From positions 1 to 37,325 of the IMG/VR virus record IMGVR_UViG_3300035698_017730: a stretch of 37,325 nucleotides of DNA. One strand, written 5' to 3'. Source of the DNA: a virus. Shown one piece after another: positions 22,831-30,081 of the stretch. A program made the position numbers and the translations under genes. Numbering within the stretch: the stretch's first letter is position 1; every line of letters begins with the position of its first letter. A model generated the notes under the pieces. The model was not told the origin of the DNA, searched no databases, and saw only the letters and a list, made by a program, of their open reading frames with translations.

Positions 22831-23595
22831 TCATTTCCTCCTGTCAAGTTCAGGGTGCTTGTCCCACAGAAGCGGGCCGTTGATGTGCCACTCGGCATCG
22901 GGGTGTTCTTCCACCCACCGCTTGACAAAGATGGTTCTCCAAGATGGCTGCTCTCGGTCATCAATGAGCACGGGGATGTCGCCCGCCAGAACAGGCTCAC
23001 ATCCAGCCTCTTTGAAGAGCCGAAGCCCCAGGTCTTGGTCGGCAAAGCCCATCATTCCTGTCTCAAAGATGGGATCAAACCCGCCTACGGCTTCGTAGTG
23101 CTTGCGCTGCACCGACACCCCACATAGCGCAATCCAGCCCGCCTCTCCATCACGCCGCGTGGGAAACCACTGGGTGAAGTATTGCTTGTTTGCAAGATTG
23201 GCGATGTGTGGCATAAGAACTATGTCCTGCCACAGGCCGTGGTAGTCTTGGATGCGCCGCAAGGCGTGATTGTGAAGTATCAAGTCGTCATCGAGAAACA
23301 GGAGCACCTCACCTTTTGTATGTTCTACGCCTGTGTTGCGGCTGGAGTATGGGCGCGGCCAGTTCTTGGGATGCCGTTCGCGGTAGATGTAGCGCACCTG
23401 ATCTGGCACGAGGGGGGGCGGTGTCTTGAGCTCCCCTCGGACATCGCTACCATCGTCCACGATGCAAACATCCAAGTCCTGGAAGCGGAAGAAGTGTTGG
23501 CCAGCCAAATTGTCCAGCAGCCGCTGGAGGCTCTTCGGCCTGTTGTACGTGGCGATCACGACCGAGATGGTGGGCAGTTCTATGTCTCTTGGCAT
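22831..23595 (-). CDS. GT2 family glycosyltransferase
   Basis: A 254-residue GT-A enzyme: ISVVIATYNRPKSLQRLLDNL, VCIVDDGSD, RNTGVEHTKGEVLLFLDDDLILH (metal-binding DDD) and VGGFDPIFETGMMGFADQDLGLRL (catalytic-side ED/QD pattern). This is a complete chondroitin-polymerase/GalNAc-transferase-like GT2 core. Strong SD AAGGAGTCTGACTA. It is the first enzyme of the glycan block in transcription order. Confidence 0.85.
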   Translation of the reverse strand: MPRDIELPTISVVIATYNRPKSLQRLLDNLAGQHFFRFQDLDVCIVDDGSDVRGELKTPPPLVPDQVRYIYRERHPKNWPRPYSSRNTGVEHTKGEVLLFLDDDLILHNHALRRIQDYHGLWQDIVLMPHIANLANKQYFTQWFPTRRDGEAGWIALCGVSVQRKHYEAVGGFDPIFETGMMGFADQDLGLRLFKEAGCEPVLAGDIPVLIDDREQPSWRTIFVKRWVEEHPDAEWHINGPLLWDKHPELDRRK

Positions 23596-23623
23596 TAGTC
23601 AGACTCCTTTCTGTTGATCAGAA

Positions 23624-23788
23624 TTATTTCCCTTGCCAGTTGTCCCTGAGTGGGTCTGCGTCTTCTTCCCACCCCAACGTCAGGCAGCGGTCTACCCAAC
23701 GACAGTACGCATACAACGATATAAAGCCCAGCATCCAGCCCAGCCCTATCAGGAACGCAACCATTGTCCAGTGTATGGTAAACATCAT
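23624..23788 (-). CDS. Small single-pass membrane protein
   Basis: A 54-residue protein starting MMFTIHWTMVAFLIGLGWML with one hydrophobic helix (residues about 8-28), then a CRWVDRCL segment and an acidic tail ending in a Trp-Gln-Gly-Lys sequence. SD GGAGGGGGATAGACC. Copy R5 of the palindromic repeat lies 21 bases upstream of the start. No family recognised. Confidence 0.6.
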   Translation of the reverse strand: MMFTIHWTMVAFLIGLGWMLGFISLYAYCRWVDRCLTLGWEEDADPLRDNWQGK

Positions 23789-23806
23789 GGTCTATCCCCC
23801 TCCCCG

Positions 23807-23827
23807 AAAGTGCAGATTCGGCACTTT
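23807..23827. repeat. Palindromic regulatory repeat, copy R5
   Basis: A full copy with core GTGCAGATTCGGCAC at 23810-23824 and complete AAA/TTT arms. It lies in a 54-base gap between minus-strand genes, 21 bases before the start at 23788. Confidence 0.9.
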
Positions 23828-23842
23828 CTCAATCTCAATGGG

Positions 23843-24031
23843 CTATTGATCCAGGCTCACATGAACGTGGACATCAATGGTAAACGCTTTGCCGTCGTCC
23901 ACCGTCTCGGCATGGTGCAGAGCAACATACTCCACAAGTACCCCAAACTCTTCTTCGTATTCGTGAATCAACTCTGTGATGGTTTTTTCCAACCCGTTCT
24001 TGCGCAATCTGGCATCCAGCACGCTTGGCAT
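23843..24031 (-). CDS. Small protein of unknown function
   Basis: A 62-residue acidic protein, MPSVLDARLRKNGLEKTITEL, with a predicted helix up to about residue 28 and a strand-rich end (FTIDVHVHVSLDQ). SD AAGGGAGGGTAGAAGTA is strong, so the gene is likely real. It stands between the head morphogenesis gene and the glycan block. No family recognised. Confidence 0.6.
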   Translation of the reverse strand: MPSVLDARLRKNGLEKTITELIHEYEEEFGVLVEYVALHHAETVDDGKAFTIDVHVHVSLDQ

Positions 24032-24052
24032 TACTTCTACCCTCCCTTGTAG

Positions 24053-24145
24053 TCATTTACATACGGTTTGTAGTCGTACTGGGCTAGTCCCCACCCCGTT
24101 GAACTCCGACAACCCTACGTACATCACTAGCCCCTTCCCACGCAT
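24053..24145 (-). CDS. Possible very small protein
   Basis: A 30-codon frame whose ATG overlaps the TAA of the head morphogenesis gene (TAATG) and which fills most of an otherwise empty 113-base gap. It starts MRGKGLVMYVGLSEF. Coupled translation is the only support, so it may be chance. Confidence 0.3.
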   Translation of the reverse strand: MRGKGLVMYVGLSEFNGVGTSPVRLQTVCK

Positions 24146-25113
24146 TAGAACGGCCATTCGTAGTCCTTGGGATCAGTGCTGGCCTCCCCACGATCACTAA
24201 CGGGAATAAAGCCGCACCGACAGTTGCTCAAGCAATTCATTGAACCGGGCCACCAGCCATGAATTTGCAGTGTCGCGATATGCCAAACCTTGCCGATTTT
24301 TGGCCAGCAACCCCGCTCCCCTACGCACGTGGCCTCGTCGAGTAGGCCCGTCCACAACATCTGCTTCTGCGCCACCTCAAATGCAGGCGTGTCCGGTGCC
24401 GGCTCCTCCGGCGCCCCCCACTCAGGCGGGGTCTCCCAGAGCAATGGGAAGGGCGGGGGATCCACTACGGGGAAAGTCCACCAGCTAATCGCCGGCGCCC
24501 ATGGCTCATCGGCCTTCACCCGCTCTTCCAGCGGAGGTCTGTACAATGCCCCCTTCTGCATCAACCCCCACATTGCGCCGGCGTACATCGCAACACGCCA
24601 CCTGAAGTTTTTCAGAACAGCCCCAACGTCCTCCCCTTTCTCGATAGCCTCTATCAGAGCGGCCATCAGGTCTGGCGCCAAACGCTGAAACACAAACATC
24701 AAATTGCGCTGCCAAGCCCATGCCACAACCAGCAAGTCGCCCCGTGAGAAGTGGACGCTGAGTTTGCCGAGAGCAAATCCGTAATGGAACCACTCCCACG
24801 ATGCCAAAACCAGCCAGAGGGCAAAGGCGTTTACTCTCGCCCGCGCCCCCCGCTTCTTCTCTTCCAGATCAGGCTCTTCTGCTATGGCCGCCGCTAGATC
24901 ATCCCCGAAATCGTCCAGGATCCCCAGGACGACTGCTTCATAGATGTCTACGGTCTCCCGCTGGCGGTCGTAGAGGCGCGTCGCTACCATGGGGACCACC
25001 CGTTTCTGCAGGGCCTTGAATAGGGCCTCCAGGGGCGCACGGGGGACTGTTAGGTTGGGGGTGTTTAGGAGTTTGGCTATTCGGCGGAAACTGCTACGGT
25101 ACGGGTGTTTCAT
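24145..25113 (-). CDS. Head morphogenesis protein, Mu gpF / SPP1 gp7-like
   Basis: A 322-residue protein. The C-terminal 90 residues carry the family signature: WTGLLDEATCVGERGC, then a WHIATLQIHG segment and CLSNCRCGFIPV, matching the W-x-x-x-x-D-E-x-T-C ... N-C-R-C pattern with four cysteines. These proteins enter the procapsid in few copies and act early in head assembly or DNA ejection. It follows the portal as in Mu, though with small genes and a homing gene in between. SD AGAGGAAAGCG precedes the ATG, which overlaps the preceding membrane-protein gene. Confidence 0.8.
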   Translation of the reverse strand: MKHPYRSSFRRIAKLLNTPNLTVPRAPLEALFKALQKRVVPMVATRLYDRQRETVDIYEAVVLGILDDFGDDLAAAIAEEPDLEEKKRGARARVNAFALWLVLASWEWFHYGFALGKLSVHFSRGDLLVVAWAWQRNLMFVFQRLAPDLMAALIEAIEKGEDVGAVLKNFRWRVAMYAGAMWGLMQKGALYRPPLEERVKADEPWAPAISWWTFPVVDPPPFPLLWETPPEWGAPEEPAPDTPAFEVAQKQMLWTGLLDEATCVGERGCWPKIGKVWHIATLQIHGWWPGSMNCLSNCRCGFIPVSDRGEASTDPKDYEWPF

Positions 25114-25246
25114 CGCTTTCCTCTAACACTTCTCGCAAATTGATGATTGTCCCATCCTTGGTGACCAATCCCTTCTGCGTGAGTAGGGTCGCACACAGCC
25201 AGGCACAGGCCAAAAAGCCAACTAGAAATCCGAAAAGGAATACCAT
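25094..25246 (-). CDS. Small membrane protein
   Basis: A 50-residue frame, MVFLFGFLVGFLACAWLCA, with an N-terminal membrane helix and an acidic, charged tail. SD AGGAGATTCTATT is good, and the end overlaps the head morphogenesis gene start by 20 bases. The size and layout recall small phage membrane proteins. Function unknown. Confidence 0.6.
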   Translation of the reverse strand: MVFLFGFLVGFLACAWLCATLLTQKGLVTKDGTIINLREVLEESDETPVP

Positions 25247-25260
25247 AATAGAATCTCCTG

Positions 25261-25461
25261 CTACCTCGCAACCAGCCTGAACTCGGTAGGCACATGCTCT
25301 TCCGCAGCATAGACCATGCGAAATTCTGCGGGCGCCTTGTTGGATGAACGAACATGCACTCGCTTTACTCCAGGCTTGAAGTCCTCAACGTGTAAGACTT
25401 CCCACCTACTAAAATCTTCCTTGCTTTCAGCGACGCAATGCTCATCCAAGCCTAGTTTCAT
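25261..25461 (-). CDS. Small protein of unknown function
   Basis: A 66-residue soluble protein, MKLGLDEHCVAESKEDFSRW, with alternating strands (EVLHVEDFKPGVKRVHVRSS) and an SD AAGGAAACTGAA before the ATG. It fits tightly between a secreted-type protein gene and the membrane-protein gene. No family recognised. Confidence 0.6.
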   Translation of the reverse strand: MKLGLDEHCVAESKEDFSRWEVLHVEDFKPGVKRVHVRSSNKAPAEFRMVYAAEEHVPTEFRLVAR

Positions 25462-25487
25462 TTCAGTTTCCTTGGCGGGGCGGCCAC

Positions 25488-26042
25488 TTACTTCAGGTAG
25501 GGGGTCTCGTTGACAGGGCTATCCAAGGGCTGCCATCCTGCTGTCTGTCGGGCCGCCCCGAATACGCTCCGCCTGGTGAACGTGGCGTCCACTTGCAGGA
25601 TGTCTCCTGCATGATACCCCTGTTGGTCGGTCGCGTCCCTAAACCACCAGCCGAGCTGGTCATGTACGCCCATCTCTATCGCGCCCGACCACGCTACGCC
25701 CTGGTACTGTTCAGCATCAGCCATTCCAGCCAGGCAAATCCATTGGTTTAGCTCGTAGGAGTAGATGGCTACGTTGATCTCAACGGTGTGGCCTGTGTTG
25801 TTTTTTGCGTGGAGGTTGGTCAGGGTCCACGTCTCCCCTTCAGGCACCGCGTGACCAAAGACGAGTTGCCTGGTGGAGTCGCAGACCACTAGCTCGTGCT
25901 CTGCCCAGGGCAGGGTGTCGCTGGAAAGCTGGGTGATGCTGGGCTTGTCGGCAATGGCCTCAGCTAGGCCATTGCCCATAACAGGTACCAACAAGATAGT
26001 AGCACATATTGCTACGGTGATAACTAAATCTGTCACTTTCAT
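25488..26042 (-). CDS. Exported or membrane-anchored beta-rich protein
   Basis: A 184-residue protein with an N-terminal hydrophobic stretch (residues 4-22, VTDLVITVAICATILLVPV) that looks like a signal peptide or anchor, followed by a beta-rich domain (WTLTNLHAKNNTGHTVEINVAIYSY; AGDILQVDATFTRRS). The mature part resembles small virion or adhesion domains, but no family is clear. SD GGAGGCAACAGA. If exported it would act at the host surface, for example in lysis or exclusion, which is speculation. Confidence 0.6.
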   Translation of the reverse strand: MKVTDLVITVAICATILLVPVMGNGLAEAIADKPSITQLSSDTLPWAEHELVVCDSTRQLVFGHAVPEGETWTLTNLHAKNNTGHTVEINVAIYSYELNQWICLAGMADAEQYQGVAWSGAIEMGVHDQLGWWFRDATDQQGYHAGDILQVDATFTRRSVFGAARQTAGWQPLDSPVNETPYLK

Positions 26043-26413
26043 TCTGTTGCCTCCTCTTGTTTTGTTGTGTTACTCAATTCCGCCTCTTCATCCTCTGGGC
26101 GGGATGCCATCAAGAACCGAAACCACCACAGGCAGTCCAGCATCGTTCTAACCTTATGGTCTCCCATGATTGTCTTGGCTGACATAGACTCTTTCTCCTG
26201 AATAGCATCTCCGATAGCCTCCAGGAAATTCAGTACGAGCAACGTCTCTACTTCATCATACGTAGTTTTCTCATCCTCTGCATGCTCATCTATGAGGCGG
26301 AGCAAGGCAGACGCGGCGGCGTAGTCACTTTCCCTGACACTTAAGCTGACCACGCCCAACGTGATGATAGCGGGATGTTTCAATTCTGCTAGAACATGGA
26401 GAATGCCCATCAT
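26039..26413 (-). CDS. Protein of unknown function
   Basis: A 124-residue acidic, mostly helical protein, MMGILHVLAELKHPAIITLGV, with a Glu-rich C-terminus (RPEDEEAELSNTTKQEE). The start overlaps the end of the NUMOD3 nuclease gene, and the SD AGGGAGGGC is inside that gene. The stop overlaps the next start. No motif recognised. It sits in the region between portal and head morphogenesis genes. Confidence 0.6.
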   Translation of the reverse strand: MMGILHVLAELKHPAIITLGVVSLSVRESDYAAASALLRLIDEHAEDEKTTYDEVETLLVLNFLEAIGDAIQEKESMSAKTIMGDHKVRTMLDCLWWFRFLMASRPEDEEAELSNTTKQEEATE

Positions 26414-27261
26414 GCCCTCCCTACGCCAGCGGCGTGTTCGTAAGCCTTCAAAAGCTGCTCGCCTAGAACGATGAGGCGGATTCCAAGTTGCTCACGGACG
26501 GCGTTGAACTTCGCCCAGTCATCCTTGAAACTCCAGTGGGGATCAAAGTGACAGTCAAGCTCTGGTACGTAGAAGTCGGGGGTGTAAGTGTGGGGACCGT
26601 CAGCAAGCTCATATTGGAACTTGTGGGATTCGTACTCCCACTCCCAACCGAGGGCATCGAAGGCGGCGGCTAGGCGGGCCTCCCAGGTGGAGCGCATCTG
26701 GACGCCGGCGTAGGTGACAGAAGGAGGATGAAAATCCACATCATTAAAGTCTCCCTTCGCCCACGATGCCTTTTGGGCCACGCTCAATTTGCGCCGGTGC
26801 TCTTCACTTTTAGGCCGACCCTTAAGTGCTTCACTAATCCTATGCTTGCATATCGCCGATAGTTGCTTGCCTCTCCCACCCTCCGCAATCTTTTGCCGGT
26901 GTTCTTCTGACAGCCGCCTGCCCTGCTTTGCCTCACTAATCTTGCGTCGCGTTTCTTCGCCAATCACACGTCGCTTGTTTGCCTCGCCGATTTTGCGTCG
27001 GTGTTCCTCGCTAAAGGGCTTGCGCTGCCTTTGCGCCCGGCTCATGTTGCGACGCGCCTCTTCGTTACGAACCCTGCCCTTGTTGGCCGCCCCGATTTTT
27101 TGCTTAACTGCGTCGCTACAGGCAATCCCTTTATTCCATGCGCGCTTGCCCTTATGTGCTTCGCTCTGTGTGTGTCTATACTCTGGATCGCTCCAGTCTC
27201 GCTTCCGCGCCTCACTTATCTTGCGGCGAGACTCTTCGGTGTGGTGTGAGCCTTTGCGCAT
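26410..27261 (-). CDS. NUMOD3-repeat homing-endonuclease-like protein with atypical nuclease core
   Basis: A 283-residue protein. Residues 1-165 carry about nine NUMOD3-type repeats (SEEHRRKIGEANKRR and variants) that bind DNA in homing enzymes. The last 100 residues look like a restriction-type core (STWEARLAAAFDALGWEWEYES, HTYTPDFYVPEL, IRLIVLGEQLL). The expected Glu-x-Lys after the PDF strand is missing, replaced by ELDCHFDPHWSFKDD, so cleavage activity is uncertain. The gene has its own promoter and a hairpin leader, and SD GGGAGGGATA is strong. It interrupts the head gene order between portal and gpF. Confidence 0.75.
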   Translation of the reverse strand: MRKGSHHTEESRRKISEARKRDWSDPEYRHTQSEAHKGKRAWNKGIACSDAVKQKIGAANKGRVRNEEARRNMSRAQRQRKPFSEEHRRKIGEANKRRVIGEETRRKISEAKQGRRLSEEHRQKIAEGGRGKQLSAICKHRISEALKGRPKSEEHRRKLSVAQKASWAKGDFNDVDFHPPSVTYAGVQMRSTWEARLAAAFDALGWEWEYESHKFQYELADGPHTYTPDFYVPELDCHFDPHWSFKDDWAKFNAVREQLGIRLIVLGEQLLKAYEHAAGVGRA

Positions 27262-27306
27262 ATTATCCCTCCCAAACGGTAGCCCCCGCAGGCGGCGGCG
27301 TTGGTG

Positions 27307-27375
27307 TTGAGCAACATCCTTAACCTTTGGGGGCTATGGCAATGAAAAAACCGCCATAGGATTTAAGTTGCTCAA
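27307..27375 (-). ncRNA. Structured 5' leader of the NUMOD3 homing gene mRNA
   Basis: The predicted transcript begins at about 27376, exactly at a 9-bp stem (27367-27375 with 27307-27315). Next come ATCC/GGAT (27316-27319 with 27359-27362) and a 7-bp hairpin (27334-27340 with 27353-27359, sharing one base), whose loop contains GGTTTTTTC on the RNA. The layout mirrors the leader at 10254-10332. Confidence 0.6.
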
Positions 27376-27382
27376 CATCTAT

Positions 27383-27411
27383 ATTATACCATATTTTCCG
27401 CATCTTGTCAA
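27383..27411 (-). promoter_or_regulatory. Sigma-70 promoter of the NUMOD3 homing gene
   Basis: On the minus strand TTGACA (27406-27411), a 17-base spacer ending TATGG and TATAAT (27383-27388). CTGGTAC abuts the -35. The portal stop codon TGA lies inside the -35. Confidence 0.9.
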
Positions 27412-28880
27412 GTACCAGTTTCCTGCTCAAGCAGTCGAGTCACACCTGCAACAATCTCCTCTAGCACCTGTGGCTTTGCCTTAACCAGTTTGGCCGCTGC
27501 CGCCGTGGGCACTGTGAGTATCTTGGCAAGCTCAACCAGGGCGATACTGGGAAGGTCGGGGTGCCCCGCGTTCACAACCATTGCGAGGATGTTGTAAAGC
27601 AATCGCTTCTTGAGGCTAAAGAGGGGGTTGTGTCGCACGCTTGCATCAGGGGCCTGTGCCCCAAAGTGATCAACAACCAACTGCCTGATTACGTACTTGT
27701 TCACGTAGGTCAAGAAGTCCCACGCCAGTTTGTCCTCCACTGTCAAAAACGCCTCGAAACTTCCCATGCCCTCGTAATAACTACGTGTCTTGGACTCGGT
27801 GAAAGGTGCTTGCTCAACAAGAACCATCCCCCTGAGAATGTCGGCCTCCAACGCCTGGATGCCCGATCCATAGGGGTCCCCTCCGCTACTCGTGTCCAGC
27901 TGATCAACGTTCCACATTCTATTGCCCCGCTCGTCGCGGTCGCCAGGCAAGGCCATCGTGATGTGCTCCTCAAGGCGCCAAAGTTGCTGAGAAAGCCATT
28001 GGAGCGCGTCCGCCTCTTCACCAGATTCGTTCGTAAAACGACCTGTGGGGGCATAGCCAATGCGCGTGGGCGAGGCATGTTTTGAATACCAGAGAAGTCT
28101 GAGCACCCAGAGCTTTTGTAAATAAAACCAGCTTGGGTAGACATAATTCAGGGCACTCTCGCCCCAAAAACCCGCCCGTGCGAACTGCATGGGAAAAACG
28201 AACGCCTTCCAAGCCTCCACACGGATGTCCTTCGGACTCTTCTCCTGAAAATAGCCGTCGAAGTCCCCGTTTGGCTGAATGGGTAAGGACGGCTTGATTG
28301 TGGCTATGAGGTTGTAGCGATATTCTTTTGGCACTATCGCGTACCCGTCCCAGGCCACCTTCTTCTGCCCTGTTTGCGGGTCATCATAATCAATGTGCAA
28401 GTTCGGTGCCGCCTCAAACACCTTTTCACTGAACGTTGTGCCGTCCACCAGGGCTTGCATTGCCACTTCGCACAGGCTATACAGGTGTGGGCGCACAAAC
28501 ACCTCATGCACGAAGGCTTTGATACGTAAGTCTGAACACTCTACGTAGGCATCCTTCAGGGCCGCCTGCACCGGAGCAGTCTTCAGGGCTAGAGCGTATT
28601 GGATAGCGGGGCTTTTTCTCATCCTCTCCAGCGTTTCATAATCAATGTCGCTTGGCCTGTATTCCTCATTTAAGACCGAATACAGCCCCTTCCTACTCCC
28701 CCGATACGTCAACTCCCCCAGCTTCTGCTTCTCGGTGGGCGACTTTCCCGTAGCCAGCACTCGCAGGCGATCCCGCAGCGAAAGCCGCTTTCCATCCAAA
28801 GCCCCGATGTCTGTACGCATCCTTCTCGTCAGACCAGGGCCGATTGTCCGCTCAACACTTCGTGGTATTTGCATTGTCAT
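27408..28880 (-). CDS. Portal protein, Mu gp29-like (DUF935)
   Basis: A 490-residue protein of the Mu gp29 type. Landmarks are an early DYETLERMRKSPAIQYALALK, then CEVAMQALVDGTTFSEKVFE, the central WFYLQKLWVLRLLWYSKHASPTRIG, an ALPGDRDERGNRMWNVDQLD strand segment and a late YYEGMGSFEAFLTVEDKLAWDFLTYVNKYVIRQLV. Portals form the dodecamer through which DNA enters and leaves. ATG at 28880 has GGAGTAAACATAAA upstream and copy R6 of the repeat before that. The last codons overlap the promoter of the following nuclease gene, so the natural C-terminus may have been altered by insertion. Confidence 0.8.
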   Translation of the reverse strand: MTMQIPRSVERTIGPGLTRRMRTDIGALDGKRLSLRDRLRVLATGKSPTEKQKLGELTYRGSRKGLYSVLNEEYRPSDIDYETLERMRKSPAIQYALALKTAPVQAALKDAYVECSDLRIKAFVHEVFVRPHLYSLCEVAMQALVDGTTFSEKVFEAAPNLHIDYDDPQTGQKKVAWDGYAIVPKEYRYNLIATIKPSLPIQPNGDFDGYFQEKSPKDIRVEAWKAFVFPMQFARAGFWGESALNYVYPSWFYLQKLWVLRLLWYSKHASPTRIGYAPTGRFTNESGEEADALQWLSQQLWRLEEHITMALPGDRDERGNRMWNVDQLDTSSGGDPYGSGIQALEADILRGMVLVEQAPFTESKTRSYYEGMGSFEAFLTVEDKLAWDFLTYVNKYVIRQLVVDHFGAQAPDASVRHNPLFSLKKRLLYNILAMVVNAGHPDLPSIALVELAKILTVPTAAAAKLVKAKPQVLEEIVAGVTRLLEQETGT

Positions 28881-28903
28881 TTTATGTTTACTCCTCCATG
28901 CTA

Positions 28904-28924
28904 AAAGTGCCGAATCTGCACTTT
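28904..28924. repeat. Palindromic regulatory repeat, copy R6
   Basis: A full copy with core GTGCCGAATCTGCAC at 28907-28921 and AAA/TTT arms. It lies between the tRNA and the portal start, 26 bases before the ATG. The flank shared with R1 is about 30 bases long. Confidence 0.9.
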
Positions 28925-28939
28925 GTATTGTCTATCAGG

Positions 28940-29012
28940 GGCTGGCGGCAGGAATCGAACCCGCGACGGCCATATTACAAGTATGGTGCCCTACCTATTG
29001 GGCTACGCCAGC
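28940..29012 (-). tRNA. tRNA-Thr (anticodon TGT)
   Basis: Read on the minus strand, the acceptor stem GCTGGCG (from 29012) pairs fully with CGCCAGC (to 28941). The D stem is GCCC/GGGC, the anticodon stem CCATA/TATGG encloses CTTGTAA with anticodon TGT, and the T arm is GCGGG-TTCGATT-CCTGC. Length is 73 bases with C as discriminator and no encoded CCA end. It lies one base after the upstream gene stop and ends 16 bases before the R6 repeat, so it is embedded in the head operon transcript and must be cut out. Confidence 0.92.
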
Positions 29013-29013
29013 A

Positions 29014-29475
29014 TCACTCATCCCCATCCAACTTCCCGTCCGACCGCTCACTGCCCCACTCGCCGCCGTCCACGTACAGCTTAGCCGTCGGCGCCCCGCT
29101 CCCGTCCTTCTCTGCAAAGGCAGGATGAGCTGTAAAGAAATCAGGGGGAAGCGGAGCACACGAATTAGTTACGTCGTACTCATCCACCTCGCCCCCGTCC
29201 AGTTCATCGAGCGCATCGGCCATCGGGCGAACCTCATGTACATAAACTTCTAGGCAGCCACCCTTTTCCATGTCTCGATTGCGTGCATACTTCTCAGTGA
29301 ACGTGCGCGTGGCGTCCGCCACAGCCTGGAGTTTGTGGTATTCATCAAATGTGAAGGACTCTACCACCTGCATGAAGTCTACCCGCTCGCCAGCCGTGCT
29401 GTCTTCGCCTACGTTGGTTGTCTCTACCCTGCCTGGGCTCAGGTGGTCGCCAGGCTGATACATCTCTTTCATCAT
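29014..29475 (-). CDS. Protein of unknown function
   Basis: A 153-residue acidic protein, MMKEMYQPGDHLSPGRVETT, with a helix near residues 40-70 (FDEYHKLQAVADATRTFTEKY) and an Asp/Glu-rich end. SD GGAGGAGTGA is strong. The stop is one base before the tRNA. Many phages have an accessory gene between terminase and portal, but no family is recognised. Confidence 0.6.
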   Translation of the reverse strand: MMKEMYQPGDHLSPGRVETTNVGEDSTAGERVDFMQVVESFTFDEYHKLQAVADATRTFTEKYARNRDMEKGGCLEVYVHEVRPMADALDELDGGEVDEYDVTNSCAPLPPDFFTAHPAFAEKDGSGAPTAKLYVDGGEWGSERSDGKLDGDE

Positions 29476-29496
29476 TCACTCCTCCAACACATTGCA

Positions 29497-29682
29497 TCAT
29501 CTTGCCATTTTTGGCATATTATTGCGTTGCAACCTTAAGTCCAGCCGCACGTGCCGGCGCACCCGCTTATTGTATCTCCGCTTGATACGCTTCCGCTCAC
29601 CAGGCTTCCAGTTCAAGTACCTTCTCCAGCGGGTTAAAGCATCGTACTCGTCGCCGCCCACCATGGGAATTTGGCCTTTCAT
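29497..29682 (-). CDS. Small basic phage protein
   Basis: A 61-residue, very basic protein (RRYLNWKPGERKRIKRRYNKRVRRHVR). The segment GGDEYDALTRWRRYLNW is typical of a small, conserved but unnamed phage protein often found next to terminase and portal genes. The ATG overlaps the stop of the gene before it, with GAGGG ten bases upstream. It may bind nucleic acid during packaging. Confidence 0.6.
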   Translation of the reverse strand: MKGQIPMVGGDEYDALTRWRRYLNWKPGERKRIKRRYNKRVRRHVRLDLRLQRNNMPKMAR

Positions 29683-29858
29683 CCTTCAGCATCCCTCAGA
29701 ATACTATCCAGACAAGCCTGCCTCCGCTCTGCTAGAGACAATCCTGCTTCTTTAAGTTCAAGGGACTTAATGAAACGCTCGTGAACCTTAACAAGGTCAA
29801 GCGGCACTGGCTTATATGAAGCAATCAACTCAACGAACTGTTCAAAGCCATCACTCAT
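29679..29858 (-). CDS. Small helical protein of unknown function
   Basis: A 59-residue frame, MSDGFEQFVELIASYKPVPL, predicted helical, with an acidic and basic mixed tail. It overlaps its neighbours at both ends in the usual coupled style. The compact helix pattern and close packing support a real gene. No family recognised. Confidence 0.6.
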   Translation of the reverse strand: MSDGFEQFVELIASYKPVPLDLVKVHERFIKSLELKEAGLSLAERRQACLDSILRDAEG

Positions 29859-30081
29859 CTTCTCGCCCCCCCCTCAAATCCCCAACTTCTGCCTTCTCAG
29901 CTTTCTTCCTGTCCACTACCATCCCCATCAGGTGCGCCTGTTCCCACGTCAAGCCCCCACACATACAAAAGTCTTTTGGAGGCGGGAAAGGACGAGTATC
30001 TGTGTTGGTACTATTACTCGGCCAATCCCAAACGTGGGTATGCCCATAACAACCAACGGGAGCAATAGTAGAACTAGCCAT
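29851..30081 (-). CDS. Small protein with Cys/His pairs, unknown function
   Basis: A 76-residue protein with CYGHTHVW near residue 12 and FCMCGGLTWEQAHLMG near residue 40, which together could bind a zinc ion. The C-terminal third is basic then acidic. ATG overlaps the large terminase stop (TGATG). No family recognised. A role near packaging is suggested only by location. Confidence 0.55.
   Translation of the reverse strand: MASSTIAPVGCYGHTHVWDWPSNSTNTDTRPFPPPKDFCMCGGLTWEQAHLMGMVVDRKKAEKAEVGDLRGGREDE

Noticed and set aside
27341-27352. Intrinsic terminator at the T-run before the NUMOD3 gene
   Set aside because: The T-run is in a hairpin loop and not after a stem on either strand.
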